NCBI GenBank assembly: GCA_027405735.1 | Contig: JAPEHQ010000002.1 | Coordinates: 558,001-622,000, forward strand | Direction: 5' to 3' | DNA from: Mucor racemosus | Taxonomy: Eukaryota > Mucoromycota > Mucoromycetes > Mucorales > Mucoraceae | Length of the DNA stretch: 64,000 nucleotides | In this document: positions 12,925-24,076 of the stretch, one piece after another | How positions within the stretch are numbered: the stretch's first letter is position 1 | Layout: each line of letters opens with the position of its first letter | The notes under the pieces: generated by a model | What the model was told of the DNA's origin: nothing | Databases searched by the model: none | What the model saw: only the letters and a program-made list of their open reading frames with translations | Made by a program: the position numbers and the translations under genes

Positions 12925-13670
12925 ACTATTTGCAGTGGAATTACATACTAAAAACGCTTGATAAAAATAAAACAACCTAAATTTCAAGTGTCGCTCATAA
13001 AATATGATGCCACTTGAAATGTGAACAACGATAATAAACAAACGCTTCAATTGAACACAATAACAAACGCATGCTAAAAATATGAAATACCTTTTTTGAA
13101 CCATACATGTCGTGTAGATGATAGCACCCTTGATCACGGCGCAATCAATTACACAAATGACATATATATCAAAACAGGATTCTATCCAAATCAATAATGA
13201 TAATAAACAAAGATATCAATTTAGTCAACTACTCATCTATATCGTAGTTGCACTATCAATATAAATAAGATTCAAGCATATAAAAACTACCCCTTAAAAA
13301 TCAAGGTTACATAAAATAGATATAACAGAAATAAACAAAAACAACCATTTCCCAAAAGGTCGATATTGTCACACTTGACATACAATCCCTTATGGTCAAT
13401 GCTCTACACAATTTACCCCTTAAAATATCAAATCAATAACAATGTACTCAAAACTGGAAGATTACTAAATATACATCCATTCAAGTCTGATGGTATCCAA
13501 GTTCTCCAAATCACTATAAATACCCTCATACTTTTCAATTATTTTAACTCTTCAGAAATCTTTTGTAATAAAAACTTTAGCTGATTATAATTGTATTTCT
13601 ACTGCTTTATTTTTTTATATTTTTTTATTTTAGTAAATAACATCGTAATTTACTGCACTATTGGTGTTTA
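12925..13670 (+). repeat. Long inverted repeat, left arm
   Basis: This segment (from 'ctatttgcagtgg' to 'agtaaataacatcgtaattt') matches, on the opposite strand, 17455-18203. Shared landmarks include the block around 'ggtcgatattgtca', 'cccttatggtcaatgctct' and 'ttgaagcgtttgtttatt'. By eye identity is well above 80%, with small indels. The arms are about 3.8 kb apart. They could be long terminal inverted repeats of a 5.3-kb element or two independent insertions of one repeat. Confidence 0.8.
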
Positions 13671-15359
13671 CACGAGAAAAGAACATAATTTTATTTGCTA
13701 CAGTAGTAATTCCTTTAATTTCAATACATATTCGTTTATTACTGGCCTGTATTTAATTGCATTATCCAGATATTAGTGCTTCATTATCCATTTGACTACT
13801 TCTAGATAAACCTCAGCCAGATCCAATACACACACTAACCTTTACAACAATACAGACAACACAATTATTATAGAGCATATCATTAGATATAGAAATAGTC
13901 GTCAGACAAGCCTTCTTTAAGAGTGGATAAACATTTAAATAAATCACTAACATAATTACTAACATAGCACTTCAAAATAAAGGACTTTTCCTGGTAATAC
14001 CAATTTATACCAGATATCCAAATTTATAGACTATATTGATAAACACATTTTTGCAAGATTTATTTTAACCTTGCTACTTTCAAACAACTGGGAGAAATCA
14101 AGATATGTATTAGAGTATCAGAGAAGACGATATAAAGCAACCTTAAAGACTACATAATAACAGATTAATTTATTTCAATATAAAGATAATATTGTAAAAG
14201 AATATTTATTACTTTACTGTACGTAGACAGAGTTTATATGGTTTGGCTAATACAAATCGAGTCAGTTCCTATTCATATAAAACAATATAAATTATGTACC
14301 AACTGGATATTTTTTGAAGAAATTAAGTCAACTTTTATGAACAAAAGATCTTTATGAATAAGATGAAGACAACCTAATAAAATGCTGTAAGCATTAAAAT
14401 CAAAAGTCGAACTGCTACCATACTTACTTTTTTCAGCTCAACAAATTAAAACGATTGAAACTAAAAGAAAAAAATTAGATTCACAGCTCATTTATAAACC
14501 CCTGAATGTGGTTTTTAAAAAAAAAGTGTTTTTTATTATTATAAATTTGAATACTGTATGTGATCCACATTTTTGCCAACGGTCACTCTTCCAAAAAAAA
14601 TGCCGAGCAATCTCCGGACGCGACCATCTAATCATTTTTTCAGGCTGTCAATTCGTAGAAAAAAATTACCGGACAGTCCGGACGCGGCTGTTTAAGTATC
14701 TCAAGCAGCTGTGAGACGCAGGTATCGAAATTTCATACAAAAATTAAGATTCGAATGTATAACTAAGTATTCAAAGGCTTATTTTGTCTTCTATTTATGT
14801 GAAGTGTAAAATACCACATACAGCATTAGTCTAATAATAAAACGGTTTAACTTAGGAAGTATAATAAAATGATATGACTAGATTCGAAAAAATTCTACAA
14901 AATTAATTAAAAATTTTAAAGGATTTATAAAAGTAAAATATACATGATCTTCATCTAATTTCAAAAAATATATATATCAATGTTGCTATTTTTTATTCGA
15001 AAAGGGGTTTTTTATAAACTATTTTCACATTTCTAAATGAAAAAGGAAACGGGTATTTTGAAATTTCAAAAAAAAATTTATTTTTTAAGGTTTGCCCAGA
15101 GACAAGCAAAATTTCACTATTTTTGCACTACTTCAACATTTACTCTCTACCATTAAAAAAAATACGAACATAACACCTACAAGGAAAACGAGGTAATACG
15201 CATTATAATCGCAGTACAGGCTATCATAGTAATTTGTAAGATCATGAACTTTTTGAATCATAATTCTGCCCTTTGTTGGGGCCGCACCATGTCTATTTTG
15301 GTGTACAGTGTCGTATGAGATCAGGCTGTACAGTCAAAGCAAGATACTGTCCTAGCCGT
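13671..15359. other. Interior of the inverted-repeat block, no gene seen
   Basis: About 1.7 kb of A/C-rich, then A/T-rich sequence without a credible ORF. At about 14600-14720 there is a small GC-rich patch with several copies of 'ccggac' and its complement ('ccggacagtccggacgcgg'). No transposase is recognisable. Confidence 0.4.
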
Positions 15360-15935
15360 TCGGAGCTATTTACTAGGGTTCGCAAAATTTCCGAGTCCAA
15401 GCAAGCGCAAGCAGTTTCAGAAAGCATTTGCCGAGTCTAAAATATTTCAAAGTTACTCAAGCAAACCAGAGCCTAAGCAACCGCTCGTCGAGCAGTTGTA
15501 TATCGAGCATTTTCACTTTCGAAAACAAACAGCTAGGCATAAATCAAGCAGGTCAAGTAAGTCGAGTACGAGCATAAGCAATCGAGCAAATCAGAGTGCA
15601 AGCGCAAGTATTGCATTATATATTTTCTTCAGCCTGATATTGGTTCAAAATGTGATGTATTTTGACATTTTTAAAGCTAAAATTGCATAGATTGAATAAA
15701 ACTCCCCTGTGTTACTTGCTTACTTGCTCGATTTAAAAGCGGAAAAGCAAGCAGGTTTACATGCAAGAAAGCTTACTTTAATTTGAAGCATTTCGAGCAA
15801 GCATACAATCAAGAAGCTATCAATGTTTTCATCGAGCGCCAAGCAGGAAATTGCTAAAAAGATTTAATCAAGCAAGCCAAAGCAAGTAATTACCCTAAAA
15901 AGCGCAATTTAAGCGAGCCCAAGCATAGGGCTCGC
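15360..15935 (+). mobile_element. CAAGC/GAGC-rich MITE-like element
   Basis: From 'tagggttcgcaaaatttccg' onward, dozens of caagc, gcaag, cgagc and gcttg words crowd about 570 bp, and the right side closes with a hairpin (GCGAGCCC at 15913-15920, GGGCTCGC at 15928-15935). The left end reads TAGGGTTCGC and the right shows GCGAGCCC, a loose inverted pair. This style resembles short-motif-filled hAT-type miniature elements, and a different example (AGCTCG-rich) is at 40151-40633. No target duplication was found, so ends are approximate. The plus ORF at 15496-15690 is an artefact of the motif array. Confidence 0.5.
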
Positions 15936-15989
15936 TCGCTTGCTTTTGCTCGCACTGCTCGATTGCGATCACTATGTGCAAACTTATTC

Positions 15990-16760
15990 AAGTCTCGAGA
16001 TATTTTACATTTTTGGTTGTGTTTTTAAGCGGGGGAAAAGCAAGTGTTTCAATTTTGAAGTCTTTATACTTGCTGAGAAATCAACATCGATAGTAATAAA
16101 TCTTTTGGCAATATTTTGTAGTATCTCAAGTATAGCTTTACATTTTTCATTTTCTGATTATCTATTGAAATGGGGGCACGCTCCGATTTTGAATATCATT
16201 ATATAAAATTGTATAATCAGATATGCACAGGTAACTGAGCTTGAATCCAAAAAGTATTGAAATGGAAAAAAAAATCCAAAAAAATCCAAAAAAAAACTTA
16301 TATGTTTAATTGCTCACAAAAATGCATAGTAAGTTGAACTAGCGTATTAAATGTTTTAGGTTCAGTTTTTAATTCTGAATCGATATTTGTAGGTTTTGAA
16401 TATGTTTTTTTCATAAAATCTCTAGTAAATTTACTGTCAAATTCTAACGGTTTTTGATCAAAAAGCACCCTTCATTCAAATGCAAACCTCAAATATTTTA
16501 TTTTCACGTTATGCGCAACAAAATGATCTACATAATGAGTATTAATTCGTAGCTGTGGCCCTATTTTTCGTGGGGATATACATTTTTTTAATTTTTTTTT
16601 TTTGTAAAACCAAAAATTTTTCCTTGTATATCCTCGTCCAAAATGGATCCTTGTTTGTATCACCAAAAATCAATCTTTCAATCTCAATTTTCTCGACGAA
16701 AAATTAATATTTTTTGACGAAATAAAATTCGTTAGATAGCTGCACATGAGCACTACTACA
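15990..16760 (+). repeat. Direct repeat B, right copy
   Basis: Second copy of the 760-bp repeat at 11320-12080, same orientation, about 4.67 kb away. Unlike the left copy it lies inside the 12.9-18.2 kb inverted-repeat block. Confidence 0.8.
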
Positions 16761-17454
16761 TCATACCAAACCTAAAAACCAGCCTTGTCTTCGTCCCATT
16801 TTATTCAATAAAAATATTGCCAAAATATGCCCATTTTTGACATTTGAAAAAAAATCTTCTCCAAATCATTTTAAACTGAAATATTTGGTAGAGAATAAAA
16901 AGCTAATTTTTTTCAAGCTCTACTGACATTGCACTAGCTTAATATTTGTTGCATCCACCGGTTAATCGTAAGATAATGAACCTTTTGATTTGTAATCCTT
17001 AGTTTCAAGAAGTCAGCTAACTGATCTATGATAACATTCTCGATTGTTCTTATTTTCTAAAGCAAGATCCGGGAAGCTGGATATGTGAGACATATTCACT
17101 TGTTGGATTTAGTTATATAAAATAAGCTGAACTTAAATGTGCTGTGTTACTAATGTACATAAAATGACCTGACAATGGAATGTCAGAAAGATATAATCGA
17201 TCCAAAGCTGATCTTACAGATAATTGTAATATAGAATTTGTATATAAATAGGACAAATTATTGATATTAAATAAAGATTCTCTTCAGTTTTTGTGTGTGA
17301 TTTAATTTAACAAGTTCCTTTATTAAATTATACATTTTTTCTTGCCATAATATTTATTCTAAATCTTTGGCATTTCAATATTTTCTCAAGATATATTCTG
17401 CTAAAAAGTGAGGTTAAATTTTTATGCTGTGCATTGATCTTCGTTTTGGAATTT
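16761..17454. other. No feature seen
   Basis: About 700 bp of AT-rich sequence between repeat B and the right inverted-repeat arm. No ORF or RNA gene was supported. Confidence 0.4.
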
Positions 17455-18203
17455 AGGAACAACCAGTATAGTAGCTGTAGTAAATAACGAAGTTGTTTAC
17501 TAAAATAAAAAAAAATATAAAAATAAAAGCAGTAGAAATACAACTATAATAATCAGCTAAAGTTTTTATTACAAAAGATTTCTCAAGATTTAAAATAATT
17601 AAAAAAGTATGCGGGTATTTATAGTGATTTGGAGAACTTAGATACCATCATACTTGAATGGATTTATATTTAGTAATCTTCTAGTTTTGAGTGCATTGCT
17701 ATTGATTTAATATTTTAAGGGGTAAATCATGTAGAGTATTGACCATAAGGGATTGATGCCAAATATGACAATATCGACCTTTTGGGAAATGGTCATTTAT
17801 TATTGTTATATCTATTTTATGCAACCTTGAATTAGGGGATGATTCTTATATTATTGAGTCTTATTTATATTGATAGTGCAATTACAATACAGATGAGTAG
17901 TTGACTAAATTGATATATTTGTTTATTATTATTATTGATTTGAATAGAATCCTGTTTTGATATATATATGTCATTTATGTAATTGATTGCACCGTGATCA
18001 GGAGTGCTATCATCTACACGACATGTATGGTTCAAAAAGATATTTCATACTTTTAGCATGCGTTTGTTATTGTGTTCAATTGAAGCGTTTGTTTATTATT
18101 GTTGTCCACATTTTAAGTGGCACTATAATTTTATGAGCGACACTTGGAATTTAGGTTATTTTATTATTATCAAGTGTTTTTAGTATATAATCCCACTGCA
18201 ATT
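17455..18203 (-). repeat. Long inverted repeat, right arm
   Basis: Reverse-complement partner of 12925-13670. The outer end is near 'atataatcccactgcaatta' and the inner end near 'gtagtaaataacgaagttg'. ORFs here (for example 17328-17543 minus) are not conserved in the partner. Confidence 0.8.
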
Positions 18204-18212
18204 AGTTCAAAA

Positions 18213-18363
18213 TTACAGATCATTACACCCACCATCTGTCTCTACATTTCTATTCACATCAGTATCTTCAGCCACCAAAAAGATTGCACCATAATCCGGA
18301 AGTTGTAGTGTCACCATATATTGTTGAGATGTTCCTGCCTGATGTAGTCGTTTCCAAATGCCC
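18213..18363 (-). pseudogene. Unrecognised coding-like fragment
   Basis: On the minus strand about 48 codons are open to a TAA at 18213-18215, with normal-looking composition. They include WKRLHQAGTSQQYMVTLQL followed by PDYGAIFLVAEDTD. The frame upstream is broken. It sits just outside the right inverted-repeat arm and beside a reversed piece of family A. I do not recognise the family; it may be a remnant exon carried in by a transposon, or chance. Confidence 0.3.
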
Positions 18364-18429
18364 TATGACCATCAATTCCTGTTGTAATATCTGCAGCATA
18401 TATTGAATCAATCCTCCGCAAAAGAAAGA

Positions 18430-18745
18430 GATGGTACAATGATCTTAAAGGGTAACTACCACAACCTACTGTGTGTCGAGAAGATCATTACCAAAGTGCG
18501 TCTAATAGATTGCTACGCACTTTTAAATTGTTTTGTAAGGATTATTTCAGATATTCTTTGAAAGTTTTTATAAAATCAAATAATGGTTCGAAATTCAATT
18601 TTAGAGTTGCAGTTAATGCACAATAGCTACACAAATTACGTATCCTGATTCCATTAGCAAACAGTTGTTTTTGAAGGAGTTTAGCACAGGTTTCTAAATG
18701 AAACCTCTCTTCCTCTGCTTAAAAATAATAAAGCGACTGGAAAAA
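18430..18745 (-). repeat. Reversed fragment of family A (5' part)
   Basis: Read on the minus strand, this contains the 'aagcagaggaagagaggttt' block and the following 'ttcaaaaacaactgtttgct'-like segment also present at about 28.2 and 39.5 kb. It also carries the 'gcacttt...ggtaatgat' block seen at about 40.75 kb. Internal material is missing relative to those copies. Confidence 0.65.
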
Positions 18746-19203
18746 TGCTCGGAATCAATGAGAATATTGATCCAAAGGGGCGAAAGTTTCAAAATATATA
18801 CTACATCTATAGAAGTATCCAAAATTGAAATCTTGTCTTCTCATTGTTTTGCTGGCTAGATTGTAGAAATCAAATACCCGGTTTTTTCAAGTGTAATTTG
18901 TAGCTTCGCAGACTATTTTAAATTAGAAAAGCGCTATATAAATCAGTTAAAACCAGCATCTATGGCAATGACAGCTATCAAAATTATAACTGGGATATAG
19001 CCCCAGTGGACGCTTATTTATAATACTCTCTAAATTAAAATCGGAATCACGCATCACACATTGTTTTTTTAATCCTTATTTACGTATTCATATGAAATCT
19101 GCGCTGCAAATTAGGCAAAACCAAAATGTAAATTTATTTTATAATGAATTGTAGAAAAAAAATGCTAGTTTGTATACGAATGAGAATAATGAATATATGC
19201 AGA
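18746..19203. other. 3' flank of calcineurin A, no feature seen
   Basis: About 450 bp between the repeat fragment and the calcineurin stop codon. It probably includes the calcineurin 3' UTR. Nothing else is supported. Confidence 0.4.
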
Positions 19204-21458
19204 TTAAACTTGAGATTTTGATTTACGGCCATTAGCACGATCAGGAACAGAAGCAATTACTTCTGCCATACGAGATAAATCATCATCCTGCTCCCCAATT
19301 GCATCTCGTAATTTGGAATTAGTTGTTTCTTGATGTATAGCATTAATACTTTCACGAGAAGCAGGAGGCAAACGCTCGTTTTCAATATCAGATCTACGAG
19401 CTTCTTCAAAGGTAGTGATGGCTATGCGATGTGATCTAGTTAGTTGGTTGATTCTACTTTGTATGCAGATGTGTTTACTTACCTCTTCTAATGCCTTCAG
19501 AACCAAGACCTAATGTACCAGTAGGTAATTTACCGTCACCAGACAAATTCTTGAGCTCCATTACAAGCTCTGAATTCTCACGAAGAACAGAGAAAGTACG
19601 AGATATCTTACCAATAGCCATAATCTTGTTTCTGATAATTTGGCGTCTTTGTTCAGGAGTCATATCAGCATTTTCAGGCATTACAACGACAGATGATTCC
19701 ATGGCTTTTTGTTCGGGAGTACCTGCAAGCTCTTCTTGAGAACAAATGTTCAAAAGAGCTAATAACATGGAAGTAACTAGAATGCATTGTGAGCATACAT
19801 GAAAATATGTAAAATATCCATCTTACTTTTTTCACCAACAAAAGGTAAACTCCAATTAAAAACATTCATAAAGTTGGGCAGCCAATATGGATGTGGACTA
19901 GAGTTGAATTGACGAATATTGAGTACACTTTTATCATAACGAAGAACAGCAGCCTTATTGTTATAGACGTCAATATAGTTGGGTGCTGAGAAAATAGTCA
20001 TTAATGCCGGAAATCCGGTCGACTTGCTCTTGCGATACATGCGGTAACTTTTTTAGTGAATTAGAGCGAGTTAGTATAAACCCGTGGTATGTCATGTGCT
20101 TTTTGAAACGTAAAAATGGCATTGCAAAAGAATTGTATTCTTCTTGCATACGACATTAAAATGAATTAAATAAACTGCCTTCGATACTATATTGACTTAC
20201 CCATTGGCTTGTGCTTCGTGAGCACGGATAACTGATAGTAAATTATTCTTGTCTAAAAAGTTACATACGGCTCGATAACTTTAAATCAAAATAATCCGAT
20301 TAGAATCAAATGCATGTTTCATTTCTAGGTTTTTTTTTTTTTTTTTTTCATATAATATTCGCATGAAGCATAAAAATGAATTTACCTGAAAAAGTAAGAA
20401 CATCCACGAATATGATTATGTTCAAATTTTGGTCCTGTATCAGAATCGAATTCTTCGTAAGGATCAGACCAAAGTAAATCGCACATTAATCCGCTAGTCG
20501 GGATTTCTCTGAACCTGTCAATCTAACACCAAAACAAAAAAGTTTCATGTTGGTATATCTTGTATAAAACGTAATTGATGGGGGGTTGTATACCTCTTCG
20601 ATATCTTTAAGAGTCTTTAATTCAGGCGAAAGGCCACCATGAACGCAGAGAAATTGATCATTTACAACAGCAGCTAAAGGAAGACTATCGAAACATTCCA
20701 TTACGACTTCGTAAACTTCATCTGAATACTTTGTTTGACCTGCGTAAAATATTGGAATAATTAGTCATTCGTAGCAAAATCTTATACAATTCTTACACTC
20801 CAATTTAAATGTAAAATAATCTGTCAAATGGCGGCATTCATGATTGCCACGCAATAAGAAAAATGTATCAGGATACCATAGTTTATGAGCCCAAAGATAA
20901 AGTACACACTATAAAAACAGTTTAGATAACATCCTACATGTACATGATCATTGACGTTTTACCTCAATTGAGAAATAACCTCTGTCTACATAATCGCCTA
21001 AAAAGAGATACCTGGTATCTGCAGGATCGCCACCGACTTCCAACAACTTTAAAAGATCATAATATTGTCCGTGCACATCGCCACAAATAGTAATAGGAGC
21101 AGGTATACGCAACAAATTGGGTTCTTTTTTCAACATATTTTTAGTGCTATTCAAGATTTGAAGTGCTTGTTTATCTGTCAAGCGACCTTCTCTACGTAAA
21201 TGTTCTCTCAAAAATGATAAATCTGGTAAACCTGGGCGTTCTTTTGACCATAATTCGTCATCTGTTGGTTTTTTAAAAGCGGGCGGGTCTACCTCTAATA
21301 TTTTTTGAATGGTTACACACTTTTGCACATTTGACATTTTACCATGATACTTTACTTGTATAGATACGTTTTTTAGTATTGACAACCGTGCCATCTTCCA
21401 TTGTATATATGGAAAGATCGTTTGCTGGTTTATCTGTCGTTATAGGGATATTTGACAT
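19204..21458 (-). CDS. cnaA: Calcineurin catalytic subunit A (PP2B phosphatase)
   Basis: Nine exons: 21458-21356, 21294-20963, 20908-20797, 20739-20594, 20522-20386, 20278-20201, 20047-19827, 19776-19493 and 19431-19204, giving 546 aa. PPP-family metal and phosphate blocks are GDVHG (about 106), GDYVDRG (about 134) and RGNHE (about 165). They are followed by the calcineurin B-binding helix and a calmodulin-binding segment containing [20 protein letters not shown] (about 424-443). An autoinhibitory stretch, [19 protein letters not shown], begins near 473. The enzyme is the Ca2+/calmodulin-activated Ser/Thr phosphatase controlling stress, ion and morphology responses in fungi. I start at MSNIPITT because a 61-nt intron (21355-21295) then yields [18 protein letters not shown], as expected of the family; the shorter Met at 21337 lies in that intron. 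Confidence 0.95.
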
Positions 21459-21774
21459 GTTGATAAAGAAAAAGAAAGAGTTAAACCGAGGTTTTAGAAA
21501 TCAAAAAAAACTCTCACCTTTTTTATGTGAATCCCGAGTTAGATTTTATGAACCCTGCATGCTTGGATTCAATCAAATTCAAGTAAAGCCGAAACATTCT
21601 GTATTGGCATTAACCTTAAAAGAATTTGATCAAAAAGAGTATAATTTTGATTTACACAACAAAATCAAGCCACCATGTGCTTTTCATGTGAGAATATGCG
21701 TTATACAAAATATATGTGCCTGGAATCTTTTTTCCTCTTTTTTTTTTTCTTCTTCTCCATTCTTGTTTATATAA
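21459..21774. promoter_or_regulatory. Divergent promoter region, calcineurin A / Gpt2-type acyltransferase
   Basis: 316 bp separate two divergent start codons, so both 5' UTRs and promoters must share it. A pyrimidine-rich tract (ttttttcctctttttttttt) lies just before the acyltransferase ATG. The plus ORF at 21379-21774 is spurious, and no specific operator is recognised. Confidence 0.5.
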
Positions 21775-24037
21775 ATGTCTGAACAATCTACTTCAATAAC
21801 ATATCTTACATTTCAAGGTGTATTCAAAGTAATTTCACATATTTTCTTTCGTGAAATAAAAACAACCGATGTACAAAACGTTCCTTCTTCAGGCCCATGT
21901 ATATTCATCGTAGGTCCTCATGCAAATCAATTCGTTGACGGTGTTGTGTATATGAGTGTAAATCCCCGTCCTTCATATGCTTTGATGGCTGCTGTTTCTT
22001 ATGATAAACCATTGATTGGGCATGTTGGCAAGATATTGAATGCTATTCCGGTGGTTAGACCTCAAGATATTGTTAATTTGGGTACAGGCAAAGTTAGATA
22101 TGATTCAATAAATCAGCCATTTCAGTTACAAGGTCAAGATACAAAATTTATTGAAGAGATTGGAACTCGCGATTTTATTATATTTGGTAGAAATTATAAA
22201 GTACATGTATCAAGAGTTATATCAGACACTTTGTTGGAAATTACACATTCAATTCAAGTAGATCAAAATGCGGTTAGGGATGATGATGAATATTTGCCAT
22301 TTAAAATTGCACCTCATGTGGACCAAACAGCTGTTTATGATGAAGTGTATAATTATCTCAATAGAAATGAATGTGTTACCATATTTCCTGAAGGTGGGAG
22401 CCACGACAGATCAGAAATGTTGCCATTAAAAGGTTAGTTTGAGTGTTCAATTGACATGTGTAAATAGATGTGCTAATAATTCATATAAGCTGGTTTTGCT
22501 GTAATGGCTCTTGGAGCTGCTGCTGCTAACCCTGCATTAGATATTAAAATTGTACCTGTTGGTAAGGCTGTAGAACATGTCTTTCGAAATCACTTTTTTA
22601 AAAATCACTCTTTAGGTCTTAATTATTTCCATCCTGATCGATTTAGATCTCGTGCTGTCGTTTCATTTGGACAACCAATGACTATTGATAAAGCTGATGT
22701 AGAGAAATATAAATTGGGAGGAAAAGATAAGCGTGAGGCAGTAACAAAACTGTTGGATCAAAGTGATGAAGCATTCAAAACTGTAACAGTTAATGCACCA
22801 GATTACGACACATTAATGGTTGTTCAAGCAGCAAGACGTCTCTATGTTCCTAAATCAAACTTGAAACCATCTATTGAACAAGTTGTTAAGCTAAATAGGC
22901 ATTTTGTCTCTTTATGGGCTAAATTGAAAGATGACCCTAGTCTTCAAGTAATTGTAAAGAAAGTTAAATATTACAATGACATGTTGACTTTCTTTGGTAT
23001 CAGAGACTATCAAGTGGATAAACTGAATATTACGCCTGTCAAAGCTGCATATCAATTAGTCAAAAGAATTACAAAATTAGTCGCTATGGCTGGATTAGGA
23101 GCTCCTGCGTAAAGTATAAAATGGAAAAAAAAATGTACATTGCACTCTCTAATATGGTTTACAAAAGTTTAATATCAAACTTACCTTTGATTTGGATTAC
23201 CAGCTATATCAGCAGAAAGAAGCAAAAACGTAGGTGCAATACAGTATTATAATATGCAAACAAAAATTGACATTGCAAGTGAATTTATAGAAGCATTAGC
23301 TGGTTCTTCTGTGAAAATTGCCGGTAAAGATGTTCTAGCAACATGGAAAGTCATTGTAGCTGCATTTGCTGCACCTGCTTTATATGGTATTTATTCTTTG
23401 TTTTATCTTGTTTACTTGATGAAGCGTAAAACAACCTTACCTTTGAAAGTTAAATTAACAAGAGCTGGTCTTGTATGGGCAATTCAACCCATCTTGCATT
23501 ATTTATTGATGCGACTGGGAGATACAGGTTTAGATATATACAAGTAAGTCTGATTTCTATCGTAGCAACCGCATTACAATTTACGAAAAATCATTTAGAT
23601 CTATCAAGCCATTATTCTTGGCTATTCGTAACCCTGAAGCGGGAGAGATTATCCGTTCCATGAGAAAAGATTTGTCTAGAGATATCACTGCATTCATTAA
23701 TTTGCATGCACCAGAGCTTGGTATTGATGGCAATAGTAGCACCACTTCAAGTGCTAGCAGCAGTAGTCATAGCAGCAATGCTAGCAGCGTAGAAGTCAGT
23801 CGTACTAACAGCGATACAAATATTGATCAAAGAAACAGTGAAAGCAGCTCTACGTCTTTTTTGGAAGCATCGATTAGTACAACAGCAGACGATTCATATT
23901 TGTTATCATCGAGAGACGAAAGTTTTCTAGAATATTCTTCAACAGATGAATTGAATGAATCAAAATATCAAGTAGAAAGTATCATTTTAAATGAAGATGA
24001 CGATAATGATGAACAATCACCTTTATCTCAAATTTAA
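21775..24037 (+). CDS. Glycerol-3-phosphate/DHAP O-acyltransferase, Gpt2/Sct1 type
   Basis: Five exons: 21775-22432, 22490-23108, 23168-23229, 23291-23543 and 23599-24037, giving 676 aa. PlsC-type acyltransferase motifs are HANQFVD (49-55) and FPEGGSHD (204-211). The family-specific block ALAGSSVKIAGKDVLATWK precedes two membrane segments (FAAPALYGIYSLFYLVYL and WAIQPILHYLLMRLG). The C-terminal tail is Ser-rich and acidic, typical of regulated Sct1/Gpt2 proteins. It catalyses the first acylation in phosphatidic acid synthesis at the ER. The 62-nt exon 3 (LISNLPLIWITSYISRKKQ) is easy to miss: without it the gene looks like three separate ORFs with an apparent stop at 23110. The stop lies only 39 bp from that of the convergent Rad5-like gene, so 3' UTRs must overlap. 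Confidence 0.93.
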
Positions 24038-24076
24038 AGCTTTATATAATTTTATTAAAACTTTCAATAATAATAT

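Noticed and set aside
13366..13776. ORFs in the left inverted-repeat arm
   Set aside because: The reading frames are not kept in the partner arm at 17455-18203.
15496..15690. Ser/Arg-rich 64-codon ORF
   Set aside because: Produced by the repeated caagc/gagc words of the MITE-like element rather than by a coding signal.
15901..15940. Possible CRISPR-like repeat or rho-type terminator hairpin
   Set aside because: Single hairpin in a fungal transposon-like context; no spaced array or prokaryotic gene is nearby.
20948..21394. Calcineurin start at MARLSILK
   Set aside because: This frame runs through the first intron, and the N-terminus does not resemble calcineurin A.
23254..23547. ORF starting MQTKIDIASEF as a separate membrane protein
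   Set aside because: Its first codons fall in an intron of the Gpt2-like gene. Splicing to 23229 restores a conserved family sequence.
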